A DNA stretch of 64,000 nt from Tachypleus tridentatus (lineage: Eukaryota > Arthropoda > Merostomata > Xiphosura > Limulidae): positions 141,724,127 through 141,788,126 of the forward strand of contig NC_134833.1 of the NCBI RefSeq assembly GCF_004210375.1, given 5' to 3'. Under the pieces are notes generated by a model. That model made no database searches and was not told where the DNA came from. It saw only the letters and a program-made list of their open reading frames with translations. The position numbers and the translations under genes are program-made. Each line of letters opens with the position of its first letter. Within the stretch, counting starts at the first letter, position 1. Below, one piece after another: positions 1 to 11,300 of this stretch.

Positions 1-1023
1 TTGCAAGATGCCCGCTTTTGAGCTAACAAGTTTACAGTTGTTGTAAGTTACCTGATTGCCAAGCGATCCTTCTCCCTGGGAGCATTGGAAGACCATATAC
101 TGACGAAACCTTCTCTTATTTAGTCATTTCCTGCTGAACGGCGACACGTGGGCTCCTGGGATCTTTAACTGATTGGCTAGAACCACGTGAAACAGAAACT
201 AAAAAAATTGTACTAATCAGTTATTTTTGCTCCATTTAAGTTTATATTGAAATGTAAAATGATCTAAATGCTAATAAGTTTCATTTGAATTATACTATCA
301 TCGTGAAAACGCGACAGAAACAACATTTCAAATGATTTCCTAATATAACAACAACAGGAAAATGACACGTGCTCCAGATTACGACTCATGCTCGCTCAAA
401 TGCAAACGTCATACTGCTGATGTTCTCTATGGAATTTTGAAATTAGGCAGTTTATTTATATATTGAATTTAAGCTTATCTACAGAGTTTCAGTAAAATAT
501 AATCAGAAGTTTAAAAAACAAAAAAGGCTGTGAATAATCAGTATGTATAAAGTACTTGTATAACTAATGTTGCATACATATATACATTCTTTTTAAAATT
601 TATAAACTAAAATATCGAATGAAATTATGTACATATTAGAATCTTATTCAAAACAATTACAGATGACAGCGTCTATTGAGCAACAAAAACATTAATTATT
701 TTAATAAACCTAAAAATCTTATAAGATTTTCCATATCAATTACAGCTTAATATACACATATATATAACCGGTAAGTGTAAGAAAAAGTGTTGGTACAGAT
801 TATTAGTGAATAAATGCATGTTTTATTATATGTGTAGCTGTAGCATGAATGTATAAAAAGTTCCCTAATGATGGTGCAGTGTGTTAATTTAAAATGTGTT
901 CAACAACCAGTTTGCAAGAAAATGCAACCATGTTTGTGTGATTTTAAGAAGTGTAATTAATTGCAATTTACCTTTTTTTTTCTCCCAAAATTACCAGTTA
1001 CATGTTTCTTTTTTTTTTATATA
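1..1023. other. AT-rich non-coding DNA; left 200 bases promoter-like
   Basis: No convincing coding sequence. The first 200 bases are richer in G+C than what follows and hold two CACGTG E-box palindromes about 40 bases apart (near 145 and 185), with an ATTGG (reverse CCAAT) between them. A further CACGTG lies near 366. This could be the upstream region of a gene beyond the left edge, but no transcript evidence is visible. The rest is AT-rich with no recognisable repeat. Confidence 0.3.
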
Positions 1024-1121
1024 GAAGATCCACATGGGGCTATCTGCTGTGTCCACCGAGGGGTATTCAACCGCTGAATTTAGCGTTGTAAATCCAAAGT
1101 CTTACCGCTGTTCCATGGGGC
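1024..1121 (-). repeat. tRNA-derived SINE, family B
   Basis: On the minus strand this reads as a tRNA-like head with an A-box-like segment (agcggtaag), 'ggatttacaacgctaaa', a B-box-like 'ggttgaatacccc', and the common tail 'cagatagcc'. The same order occurs at 2923, 4706, 7168, 7335 and 19749, which defines the family. It is diverged and lacks a clear target duplication. Confidence 0.65.
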
Positions 1122-2462
1122 AAACCAGTTAAGAATAAGTATATAACAATATACATTTCTTGAGGGTAAATCAACTTTGAGATTAAAAATCAAATACGTG
1201 TTGCCAAGTTAAGGCACTATTAATCTTGTTTGCAGAAGCACAAAAAATAAAGAAATAAAGAAAAATAATTAATTACCGTGTTTTTGTTTTCTCTCTCTCT
1301 ATTTTTCTCAAACGCGTATAATGAGTTTGAGGAAATAATACAGGGCATGTGAAAAACAAATGCGAGTAATACGGGAATTCCATAGCTATTAACGTTTAAA
1401 TACATGATTGGTGTCATAACAACTAGAAAGATTGATTTGACTGACTAGCATATAAAAACCGAAATTTTGAACTTTTAAGATACAGTTGAGTGTGTACTTG
1501 GATGGGCTATAGGTATCCAAAACTTTATGACAAATATACTGGTCTTTATGAAGAGTAGATCAAGTGTTTTGTGATCGTGGTGTTGCTGATAAATCCAACC
1601 AACGTTCAGTTGAACGGACGCTTATGCGATTAGAAGCAAACCAAACCTCTTACATGAGTACGAACATCCACCAGTTTTTGAGATAAAAACCTATGTTACT
1701 CAACCGTTTGTAAACAGAAAAAATATCTTTAACTGGTAGTCAATTCTCAGAAGTGACATAGCACATAATAAGAATAGTGGTATGCATCCAAACTTGGGGG
1801 CTCGCATTGATAGAAACATATCGCAAAATGATGCTTATGCTGTTAATAACACAATTTATCAATAACACTGGTTAAACATTGAATATACAAGGATGTTCTA
1901 TTTGAATGTTTCACAGAGCCGTCGGAAAACTGCCATTTCAGAGGATATTAATTTGGTTGAAAGCACATCAGTTTAATATTCAAAAACCGTCACCAGTAAA
2001 TTAGAAAATTCAGTTAAGTGTCTCATTGCCTTGAAACAATTTAAGACGACTGGCAAATTCTATACTGTGGAAGTTTAACGCATATTCAGCTCATTTATTT
2101 TCTCTGAACAGTTTTTTATTATGGAACCCCAGTATCTAACAAAGGCTCCATAAATTTTAGTATCAAAGATATAGTATATTTTTTTGGTTACACTAACATA
2201 CATATGCATATTTTGAATTCAAAACAACGTATATTGCCATGTTATATTCAAATATACGAAAACCTGCTTTTGTTTCCCTATTTAGTACTTTCTGGTCATG
2301 GATAAAGATCTGCGAAAGGAAAGGCCACCTTGGCAAAAGGTCCTATATCATATAAAGATCTGCAATCTATACAGGTATCATAGACTCAAATATAATAGTA
2401 AAATTAATCAATTTTCAATAGTCGATTAAAACATTTAAAAAAAGTTCTCCCTTTTCGTCAAA
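1122..2462. other. Non-coding, no feature seen
   Basis: AT-rich sequence with many stops in all frames. The only open frame, on the minus strand near 1220-1417, is a low-complexity chance frame. I see no RNA gene, repeat or splice-flanked exon here. Confidence 0.5.
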
Positions 2463-2705
2463 GGCCTGGCATGACCAGATGGTTAAGGCACTTGCCTCGT
2501 AATTCGAAATATGCTCGCCCTTTCAGCAGTGGGGGTGTTATAACGTGACGGTCAATCCCACTATTCGTTGGTAAAAGATTAGCCCAAGAGTTTGCGGTGA
2601 GTGGTGATAACAAGCTGCCTTCCCTCTAGTCTTACATTGCTAAATTAGGGACTGCTAGCGCAGATAGCCCTCGTGCAGCTATGTGCGAAAGTTCAAAACA
2701 AACAA
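2463..2705 (+). repeat. tRNA-derived SINE, family A
   Basis: Plus-orientation copy of the commonest repeat in the window. It has a tRNA-like head (ggcctggcatgaccagatgg, then 'ctcgtaattcg'), a body ('caatcccactattcgttgg', 'gctgccttccctctagtct', 'aaattagggactgctagcgc') and an A/C-rich tail with aacaaac units. The part between the anticodon-like arm and the 'gctcgccctttcagc' segment is deleted relative to the copies at 6795 and 27557. Confidence 0.85.
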
Positions 2706-2922
2706 ACGAAGACAAAAAGGGTTTGGTTTGTCATCACCACCCACCGCCAACCCCTTTTTGTCAATTGGCTATTAAAATACAGATCTTTCTAAGTTTGATT
2801 CTGTTAGTTATTTACTTATTATTATTTGTGTAGATTAACATAGTTTAAGTGATGTAACAATGAAAGACGACAAGTGACTAAAACGTATTTATATAACATA
2901 GTGTAATATAAAACTAATATAT

Positions 2923-3053
2923 GCCTCTCGGTGGTATAGCAGCATGTCTGCAGACTCACACCGCTAGAATACCGGGTTTTGATACACTTGGTGGTCAAAG
3001 CACAAATAACCTTTGTGTAGCTTCGTGGCTAATAACAAGCAAACAACAACAAA
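2923..3053 (+). repeat. tRNA-derived SINE, family B (diverged)
   Basis: It reads 'gcctctcggtggtatagcag', then 'tctgcagactcacaccgctag', a degenerate B box and a tail ending in aacaacaac. It matches the order of the other family-B copies but is more diverged. Confidence 0.55.
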
Positions 3054-3818
3054 ACTTATAAACCAATACATGTACAGTTGCAAACTGCTACCCAAGCAGT
3101 ATACCTTACTTTATTTCGTTTAAAACCTTAATTATAAAATAATTAATTAGTAAGTACGCATCATATGGCTGGTAAATTTTACTTTTAAATCATCTTTGCG
3201 TTATTCACTAAACACTTCCAATATTTCAGATTAATAGTCCACATCAGTTGTTAATCACCAAGTGAGGGTCCCCGACCAGTCTTTCGGTTTGTTAACTTCT
3301 ATTGTTTCTCACTTGTTCATCATATGAGATATATCATCTAAACCACTATAATTTTCACACATGGATATCTACAATATTACAAAAATTACATATACGAGTC
3401 AGTGAAATTCGAATGTCTACAAAAAATAAGTACTCGATGTACGGTTATGTTAGTACTTTATTGTATGCCTCATGCAAGTTGGTTATCTATTTTTTCATTT
3501 AATATAAAATATTATCAGTAAACACACAGAAATTCGAACTAACAACATTCAAAAACGAGAATTTTAAATTGCATATACACTTCTCTGTATTAAAATTTAG
3601 GATTTACAAAAGATCTGCTTTTATAGATACGTTTTCAGTGTGTATGTGTACATTTTCTAGCTCTGCTAATATTTGAGTTTCTATATGAGAATTAAAAAAA
3701 GAAAACGCTTTACTGAACAATCGATAAATTAGACTAATTTACAGACAAATTATTGGTTAAAAGAGGTTAATTCATGATGATTCTTAAAACCTTATAACAG
3801 AAAAATAAAAAAAACATG
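3054..3818. other. Non-coding, no feature seen
   Basis: AT-rich sequence. The short plus frame at 3302-3502 has no homology I can recognise and no splice context. Confidence 0.5.
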
Positions 3819-4035
3819 TTTTGTTTTGTTTGTTTTTTTTATTTTCGCACAAAGCTACTCGAGGGCTATCTGTGCTAGCCGTCCCTAATTTAGTAGTGTA
3901 AGACTGGAGGGAAGGCAGTTAGTCATCACCACCCACCGCCCACTCTTGGGCTACTCTTTTACCAACGAATAGTGGGATTGACGGTAACATTATAACGCCC
4001 CCACGGCTGAAAGGGCGAGCATGTTTGGCGCAACC
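3819..4035 (-). repeat. tRNA-derived SINE, family A (head truncated)
   Basis: Minus-orientation copy. On the plus strand it starts with a T/G-rich tail (tttgttttgtttg), then 'cgcacaaagctactcgaggg', 'ggaaggcag', 'cttgggctactcttttacc', and 'gggcgagcatgtttggcgc'. It ends before the tRNA-like head, which is missing. Confidence 0.85.
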
Positions 4036-4149
4036 GGGATGAAAAATAAATAAATAAAAAACAACAAATTTTTGTATTCTGAAATCTTCCACTATAAATT
4101 TATTCAATTTTGAAGTGTTGGTTTATAGAAGGGTGGAAGAAAATAACTT

Positions 4150-4265
4150 TTGTTTGTTGTTAATTACAAAACTACACGATGGGGTATCTGTGCTCTGTCT
4201 AGCAAGGATATTAAAACCTGATTTTTAGTGTTAGAAGCCCCCCAGATTTACTACTAAGTCACCCA
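4150..4265 (-). repeat. tRNA-derived SINE, family C
   Basis: On the minus strand it reads 'gtgacttagtagtaaatctg', 'cactaaaaatcaggtttt' and 'cacagataccccatcgtgt', then a tail of aacaacaaac. The element at 6599-6716 has the same layout. It is probably a relative of family B with a different head. Confidence 0.5.
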
Positions 4266-4705
4266 AGGCATACAAAAACAAAACGAAACGGAAAACAACA
4301 AGACAAAAAACAATTGAAGTGAGTCTCACAAAAAAGGAACTTTTTTTTTTCTATATGTAACGGTAATGATTTATTTTAACTGGGGGGATGGAGTTGAAAA
4401 ACCAGAAACTGCAAGTAACAAAATGATTGAGAACTACTAGTTTTTGTTTTAAATTTTAACAAAATTCATAATTTGCCAGGTTGGGTACTTAAAGATTAGG
4501 GGATCGAGCTCATAGGCGCAGAAAGTTTTGTTGTTTCGGTGTGGTATTGATGATGTATTTTTTAAATTCTGATTCTCCACAAGACTAATTCGGATTCGAG
4601 ACACTCACTGTTAAATGAAATTTGTCCACGGCTCTCGTGTATCAATGCATTACAACACTCCTGTCAATTATGTCATTAAACTTGTTGCTTTCAAAATTTG
4701 TAGCG

Positions 4706-4813
4706 GTATGTCTCCGGATTTACAACGCTAAAATCAGGGGTTCGATTCCCCTCGGTGGGCTGAGCAGATAGCCATTTGTGGCTTTGCTACACGAAAAACA
4801 CACACAAACACAC
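4706..4813 (+). repeat. tRNA-derived SINE, family B, with 15-bp target duplication
   Basis: A good family-B copy: 'gtatgtctccggatttacaa', 'cgctaaaatcaggggttcg', 'attcccctcggtgggctgag' and a CA-rich tail. The 15-base word tcaaaatttgtagcg occurs at both ends (4691-4705 and 4814-4828), so this is a genuine insertion with its target-site duplication preserved. Confidence 0.85.
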
Positions 4814-4855
4814 TCAAAATTTGTAGCGCATACTGGAAGGATTTACATATTTTGA

Positions 4856-6360
4856 TAAAAGTTAGGAGAAAACGACCTTTACGCTCCAGATGAATATAAA
4901 ATAGTATATTTTTATTTAAACCAACGTTTCGACTTTGGGGCTTCTTCAGGGGTAATATACATAACTGTTTGATATTAGAATATTCGTCGACTTACAAAAC
5001 TGCTTATTATGTTCTATTTCTCGAGTTTGCCGTAACGTGCGTCTAACAATGTATCAAATATTATTATTGTTTTTAATATTATAGTGCAGTTATAACACTA
5101 ACTATGTAGCCATACAAATATATAAAATATATTACTTAAATAAAATGTATACAAATAATACATTTTACGATTAACTGAAAACACACAAACATAAAACAGG
5201 AGATGATAAGGAACGATAAGTAGAAAGGATGCAAAGCTTACTGGCAGAGTTAAAAACTAGTTGTAAAACTTTTTGTTTGTTTTTGAATTTCACGCAAAGC
5301 TACACGAGGGCTGTTTGCGCTCGCCGTCCCTAATTTTGCAATGTAAGACTAGAGGGAAGGCAGCGAGTCATCACAAACCACAGCCAACTCTTGGGCTACT
5401 CTTTTACCAACAAATAGTGGGATTGACCGTTACTTATAACGCCCTCACGGCTAAAAGGGTAAGCATGTTTGGTGTAAGACTGTGTGATACTCCTGTGTAT
5501 GCAAGTTTTAAACTTAAAATAATAGTGTTAAGTGTATTAGTAAAAACTTTAAATGGGTTTGAGTTTTCTTGGTTTTAGGTTCCACGTTTGCATAGGAAGT
5601 GTTGCGCTGGAGCGGTTTTGTGCTGGTCATTCATATATAACTCACTTATGTGTTCTGAGAAGCAAGTGTGGCACATTTTGTCCTGCTCCGTTTTCTCAGG
5701 CGTAGCATTGTTTCTAAATACATTTTGTTTGTGAGAATAAAGAGTAAACTAATAGTTCTTTCAGTGTTTTACCTGGCTTTTACGTTATGTTGTTTGTCAT
5801 TTGGACTTTACAAATCTTGTTTGTGATTGTGTTGTTTATGAAAAGAATGTTCAATATGGGCGTTTTCGCGCATTCTTTCTTGTTTTACGGTCTGTTGCTG
5901 TTGCAATGTTTTTTTTTTGTGATTTGAAAACATTATCGATGTTATATTCAGGTGTCCGTTTTGTAATAATAGTGTTTTAAAGCTACTTTGTGTTGTTTGT
6001 AGGGCATTTTGCATAGAATAGTTTCGATTTATTCTCTTGAGTTTTCCCATTATAGTTCGTTCTGGGTGATGTGATTTGTAATGAAGAAATATCTGTTGCG
6101 TTCTTTCTTTTACGTAGAGCTCTGTATTTGTTTATCTTGGATATTCAAGGCTACATCTAAGAACGCTAAGTATCCTTCCGCATTGGTTAGTTTTAGTGTG
6201 AATTTGACTGATGGTTGGAAGCTGTTTATGAAATAATAAAACTGCTGTAGTGTTTCTTTTCCGTGATTTCAAATACCAAATATGTCTTTGATGTATTCGC
6301 ACCAAATTCTAGTATTAAGGCTGTTTTTTTTTTTTTATTATATGTGTTAAGGGCTTTGGT
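4856..6360 (-). mobile_element. Penelope-like retroelement relic (RT end plus terminal region)
   Basis: The minus strand from about 6335 down to 6121 encodes, with stops, WCEYIKDIFG, then INSFQPSVKFTLKLTN and LAFLDVALNIQD. This order (RT catalytic box with Y-x-x-D, then the 'INS-hP-h-K-F-T' and 'FLDV' blocks) is that of Penelope-like element reverse transcriptases. Further down (5750-5590) are patchy coding-like remnants that should lead toward a GIY-YIG endonuclease, which I cannot identify. A family-A SINE interrupts the relic at 5268-5478. Its downstream end (4990-4856, minus) carries CTGAAGA ... GAAACGTTGG, similar to the hammerhead motifs known in the terminal repeats of this class. In-frame stops and frameshifts mean it cannot be active. 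Confidence 0.7.
5268..5478 (-). repeat. tRNA-derived SINE, family A, inside the Penelope-like relic
   Basis: It has the tail and body of family A ('cgcaaagctacacgagggct', 'gggattgaccgttact', 'aagggtaagcatgtttggtg'), in minus orientation and without the tRNA-like head. The plus open frame of 101 codons that crosses it is a by-product of the SINE, not a gene. Confidence 0.8.
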
Positions 6361-6598
6361 TTCTAGCGTACACATAAATATTACAACAATGTGACTGTTG
6401 CTCTGCTACCCATTGCTACTCCTTTCTTTTGTTTGTATAAAATAAATAGAATAAAATTATTTAAATAAAACTATATTATACTATATTTATTTGGAGTCTA
6501 AAGGTATTTTTTAAACTTTGAATCAAGTGTTTATTAGACTTGATTTGGTTGCTATTTGTACATAAGTTCCTTTATTCTGATTTATCATTTGGTTGGTT

Positions 6599-6716
6599 TA
6601 GTTGTTGTTAAGCCCAAAGCTGTACAGTGAAATACATGCGTTCTGCCCACCATGGATATTGAAACATGATTTTTAGCATTGTAAGCCTGCAGACTCATCT
6701 CTAAGTCACTATAGAG
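6599..6716 (-). repeat. tRNA-derived SINE, family C
   Basis: The minus strand reads 'gtgacttagagatgagtctg', 'caggcttacaatgctaaaaa' and 'caatatccatggtgggcag', then a tail of aacaacaac. It pairs with the copy at 4150-4265. Confidence 0.5.
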
Positions 6717-6794
6717 CTTATCGTTTCATGAAGACAGTACTTCTCAATCTAGAATAATAAAAAAAGACTCTACAGATAATAAAATATATAAGAG

Positions 6795-7073
6795 TTTGTT
6801 TGTTTGTTTTGGAATTTCGCACAAAGCTACTCGAGGGCTATCTGTGCTAGCCGTCTCTAATTTAGCAGTGTAAGACTAGAGGGAAGGCAGCTAGTCATCA
6901 CCACCCACCGCCATCTCTTGGGCTACTCTTTTACTAACGAATAGTGGGATTGACCGTCACATTATAACAACACCACGGCTGGGAGGGCGAGCATGTTTGG
7001 CGCGACGCGGGCCCGAATCCGCGACCCTCGGATTGCGAGTCGCACGCCTTACGCGCTTGGCCATGCCGGGCCT
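6795..7073 (-). repeat. Full-length tRNA-derived SINE, family A, with 11-bp target duplication
   Basis: The best family-A copy. The minus strand begins with a tRNA-like head (ggcccggcatggccaagcgc, anticodon-like arm, then a B-box-like 'cgcggattcgggcccg'), followed by the family body and a T/G-rich end (aacaaacaaac on the minus strand). The word atatataagag flanks it at 6784-6794 and 7074-7084. Length is about 280 bases. The clear duplication and CpG-rich head suggest it is younger than the other copies. Confidence 0.9.
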
Positions 7074-7080
7074 ATATATA

Positions 7081-7415
7081 AGAGAAAAAAATTGTCTTAG
7101 TCATTGTAGTTACTTAGTTATTTAAATCATCTCCATGTCTGTTATTTGCCCCTCCCCGAACAGACCACCGCTGGTACGATGGTGTATGGATTTACAACGC
7201 TAAAATCAGGGGTTCGATTCCTTTCATTGGACTCAGCATATAAAGAGAAAATAATTGTCTTAGTTATTGCAATCACTCAGAGTTATTTAAATAATCTTAT
7301 AGTATATTATTTTTTCCCTCGCCCGAAAATACCCCTGCTGGTACAGCAGTAAGTGTACGGATGTACAACGCTAAATTCATGGGTTCGATTTTCCTCGGTG
7401 GACTCATCAGATAAA
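7081..7415 (+). repeat. Tandem duplication of a ~165-bp segment containing a family-B SINE
   Basis: Two diverged copies lie head to tail. Each starts near 'agagaaaa..aattgtcttag' (7081 and 7244), continues through an AT-rich stretch and a 'cccctcccc/cctcgcccg' segment, and ends in a family-B SINE (SINE parts 7168-7243 and 7335-7415). The SINE, with its flank, was therefore duplicated as a unit. The open frames overlapping it are by-products. Confidence 0.65.
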
Positions 7416-7740
7416 AAAAACACACATCTTCGCTCGAAAGAGTTAACAATACATTGTTTATCATATTTCTTTTTTAAAATGTTGGTGGATTTTGTTGTAG
7501 AAAATAAATTGTCGGGCAATATCCGATCGACTAATCTGGGATAAAAATCTTAGCTAGAAATTAATTTTTATAATAAATGTGACTTTTTTGTGTTCTTGAA
7601 CAAGCTCAGATTTAAGAATAGAGTATGAACGGCAACTTCACGAAACGTTAGAATTCTGTTCTTTATGTATATCAAAGCTACAATTACATTTTAAAACTGA
7701 TATATATCCGAAAAAAAATTAATGTGAAAAAAATTCTTAC
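7416..7740. other. Non-coding; possible Penelope terminal fragment
   Basis: AT-rich sequence. At 7637-7680 the plus strand has 'cgaaacgttagaattctg' followed by 'ttctttatgtatatc', which resembles the GAAACGTT segment seen in the Penelope-like terminal region at 4.9 kb. The rest of the motif is not preserved. Confidence 0.3.
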
Positions 7741-8010
7741 TGGGTATGGCATAGCCTGATGAATAAGGCACTCGACTCACAACCTGTGGGTTGCGGAATT
7801 GAATTTCTAACCAAATACACTCGCCTTTTCAGCCTTAGGAAAAAATAATTTTACAGTTTATCCCACTATTCGTAAGAAAAGAGTATCCCAAGAGCTAGTC
7901 CTGTTGACTGGCTGTCTTCCTTTTGGTCTATCAGTTTAAAATTGAAGATGCTATTGCAGATAGTCATCGAGCAGCTTTGCGGAAAATTTAACAAACAAAC
8001 AAACAATACT
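7741..8010 (+). repeat. tRNA-derived SINE, family A (diverged)
   Basis: It starts 'tgggtatggcatagcctgat', continues with 'aaggcactcgactcacaac', the body segments 'tatcccactattcgtaag' and 'gctgtcttccttttggtct', and ends in aacaaacaaacaaac. It is full length but more diverged than the copy at 6795. Confidence 0.8.
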
Positions 8011-8141
8011 TATTTTAAAAGATATTTCAAACCACAGATTGTATTCAGCTGCTGATTGTCAACCTTTCCTATGTTGAATCTGTGTACGATCATTTTACTT
8101 TTGTTTAAATTAATTTTCAACATATATGGTATTATTAGATT

Positions 8142-8350
8142 GGTTTGGTTTGAATTTCGTGCAAAAATACTCGAGGGCAATCTGCGCTAGCCGTCCCTAA
8201 TTTAGCAATGTAAGACTAGAGGGAAAGCAGTTTGTCATCACCATCCATCGCCATCTCTTGGGCTACTCTTTTACCAACGAATAGTGGGATTGTCCGTAAC
8301 TTTATAACACCCTCACGGCTGAAAGGGCAAGCGTGTTTGGTGTGACGAGT
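8142..8350 (-). repeat. tRNA-derived SINE, family A (head truncated)
   Basis: Minus-orientation body and tail: 'actcgagggcaatctgcgct', 'gggctactcttttaccaac', 'gggcaagcgtgtttggtgtg'. It stops at the body/head junction, as do several other copies in the window. Confidence 0.85.
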
Positions 8351-11300
8351 ATACAGCAATAAAAATATACATAAAAAAGGTATGAATATTATTTATTATA
8401 AGATTGTATTTTATTTATAAATTACTGTTTAAAGGTTATGTTGGAATACAAATTTCTAAGAATGAATAACTTTTCATTATTTTTGCAGCCATATGCATTT
8501 ATTTTACCAATAAGTATTATATGAACAACAGAGGACAGGACCGATGCTGTTATAAACGTCTTGTAAGCCTAATAATGTAATATATTTAACATATACGAGT
8601 GCTCCTTAGTATATGTGGTAAGTACATATTTTAAACTTTTTGTTTTTATTTTGATTCATAGCAACGTAAAGCATAAGATGAAATAAATATTGTGAGAAAA
8701 GGTAACTTGTTTGTGCTTATTTGTGAATAAAGTTATAACTTTACAATTTAAACTTGTATTTTGTTACAACTACAAGTTACTGGACTAAATGTTAAAACTA
8801 TAAAAGTTAACTTGTCTGACACAGTGACAAGACTAACATGTTAAGTTTAAACTTGGTAACTTAAATTTTAAAGTTTAGTATAAAGTAAAGAAACTTGAAA
8901 AAGTATATTAAGTTCGTAAATTATTTTGTAATATATAAAAATGATAATACTAACATTGCTCAACTACTTGATCTAGGCCTAACCAATGAAATGTAACAAA
9001 TCTCACAAGTACTTGTGTTTACCACTAGTACTAATAATTTTGACCATAATTAATAGTAAACGACCAGTACTTAAGAATTGAAAAGGAAACTAAAGCTATC
9101 AACACGCATACTTTATCAGAAACGTATTTACTTGAGATTATTCCTAATAATAATAGTAGTACCAAGAACATGAATAAGTTTCAAATAATATTAACCCCTA
9201 ATCCTGTGGCACCAGGACATGTATGGGCTTTTCGGCTCTGAAGAGATTCATGGGCCACAGAAGCCATAGTGTATTGGAAACATATGTGTTTGTTGCCACA
9301 GTACTTAGATCCTTTCACATGTATCCTAATGCAATGTGTGAACTAATATAAAAAAGGCAAAAGTAATATTTTTAAACAATGTTTATATTTTTGTAGTTCT
9401 AATGTGTGTTTTAGTATCAAGAGTAACCAATTTGATTTTCATTTCATTTTCAACTTTTCAAGGGTTAACAAGGGGCCATTAGGTTATGATCCAGTTTCTT
9501 ATTCTTTATTAACAGTGTACCACAAAATACACACAGAAACTTCAAATGCAATGGCATTGTTACAGTCCCTGCTTATATGTACAGACAAACTGTTCCATAG
9601 GTTGATAAATCTATTTGAAAGTCACTACTTTAAGTAGAGTGGTATAAGTATATTATAAAAATTAGATTTGGAACAAATACTTGTTTGTGCTATTACTACT
9701 TATACTAGTGGTCATATATATAAGTCATAACACTACCACTATATGACACTGGTACTATTTAGAGATTAATTTGAAATTGTTGTCCAACAAGGTAACAGTG
9801 AAAAAAAATTGTAAATTGTTTAATTAACAGAACCAACAGAATTTTGAACTGAAATAATGTTTACTCACTTTATGAAAAAAATATACAGACTGTTTCTCTC
9901 ACCCATAAATTATCATTAATATTACAGTTTGATAATTTAGATAAAAATAAGAAAGGTATTATAATTTTGAATTTTTTTTAATACAAGTTTCATATAATTA
10001 TATATATGTACATGAAAGCATACACATTGAAAATTATTTTTAAAAATGATGGAAAAGATGAAGAGATCTTTGATAATATTAAATATATTAAAATGTTTTG
10101 TCTGGTTTCAAGGAAGGTGTATAATGGAAGCACAAATATCACAATGTCTAAAAATAACAATAATATGACATTTAAATACAATTATCTTTGTTTTGTAAAA
10201 TTTTCTAAGATGTGTAGTATTCTTATACACAGAAAAGAAGATATTTCTTTGTCGTTTCAGAAACGCACTAAAAATGGAAGAGAAAAATGGGAAAAGGAAA
10301 TAAACTTTTAATACACTTTCATACAATAATTTAATTATTATTCTAATATATATAACTAACAAACAGCTAAAAATATGTTTTAAAAATCTTTTTGCATGTA
10401 ATATTAATTATATGAATGTAAGAACAAACACGTCCAAAGAACAACAGAAATCTAGCATAAAGTCCAGTATGTTGTACATTTGCATTGGTAAACTACAAAG
10501 ATAAAGAACTCAATGGTAAAGCACAATTTTGACAGAGGTTTTAGAAGTGTACAACATTTATGGTTACGGAGGAAAGAAAATCTTACACTTTTCCCCTTTA
10601 GTTTAATACAAACTAAAACTTCTAATTAAAAATCTTCAAATTGTGTTCTTCACATTGTAAAATACAGCTGTGCAGTTATCTCTATATAACAAATAACCTT
10701 TTAGAATAGGCTATCTTGATTAGTATAACAAAGTAATTTGTTAATAAAAGCTGAAATTAAATTATTTAATGTCATGAAAATAATCAATCATGCAATCAGT
10801 TTGTACAATTAGTGTAATTTGCCAAACTATAATGGTATTAGCTTTCAGTGCTTCTTCAAGAAAATTTGTTTTGAAAATGCAATTTAAATTAATTTTTCAT
10901 CAAACACAGCTGATATAATTACAGCATTGTTTCATTAGGATAACTCATCAAATATACACTTTTATGTCTATTTTCATTGTTTATGTAAATGTGAGACACT
11001 GGATATGATTTATATGCTAAATGCAGTGTTTTACTTCCAAAATTATCTAATAAAATTGTTAAAGAAAAAAAGAATTAAAATTGTTAACACAATCCATATC
11101 ATCAGTTAAACTAATTCTAAAAATAAATAATTTTAGAAAGGAAATAATTCTGCATATCAAAAACAACTCAGAATCATAGTTTTAAAAACTTATCCTAATT
11201 ATATCTAATGTTGAAATCTTTCTTATTAGCCTCATAAGTTCAGAAATGAAGATATTCATTCAGGTAGTCCAACTCAACACTTGTAAACTTTGAACATCTG

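Noticed and set aside
5273-5578. Plus open frame of 101 codons
   Set aside because: It crosses a family-A SINE; similar frames appear wherever this SINE occurs.
7146-7544. Three overlapping short open frames on both strands
   Set aside because: They lie in the tandemly duplicated SINE segment and read through the tRNA-like sequence.
10006-10362. Opposing open frames of 101 and 84 codons
   Set aside because: Lys/Asn/Ile/Phe-rich in AT-rich DNA, overlapping on both strands, with no splice context or recognisable homology.
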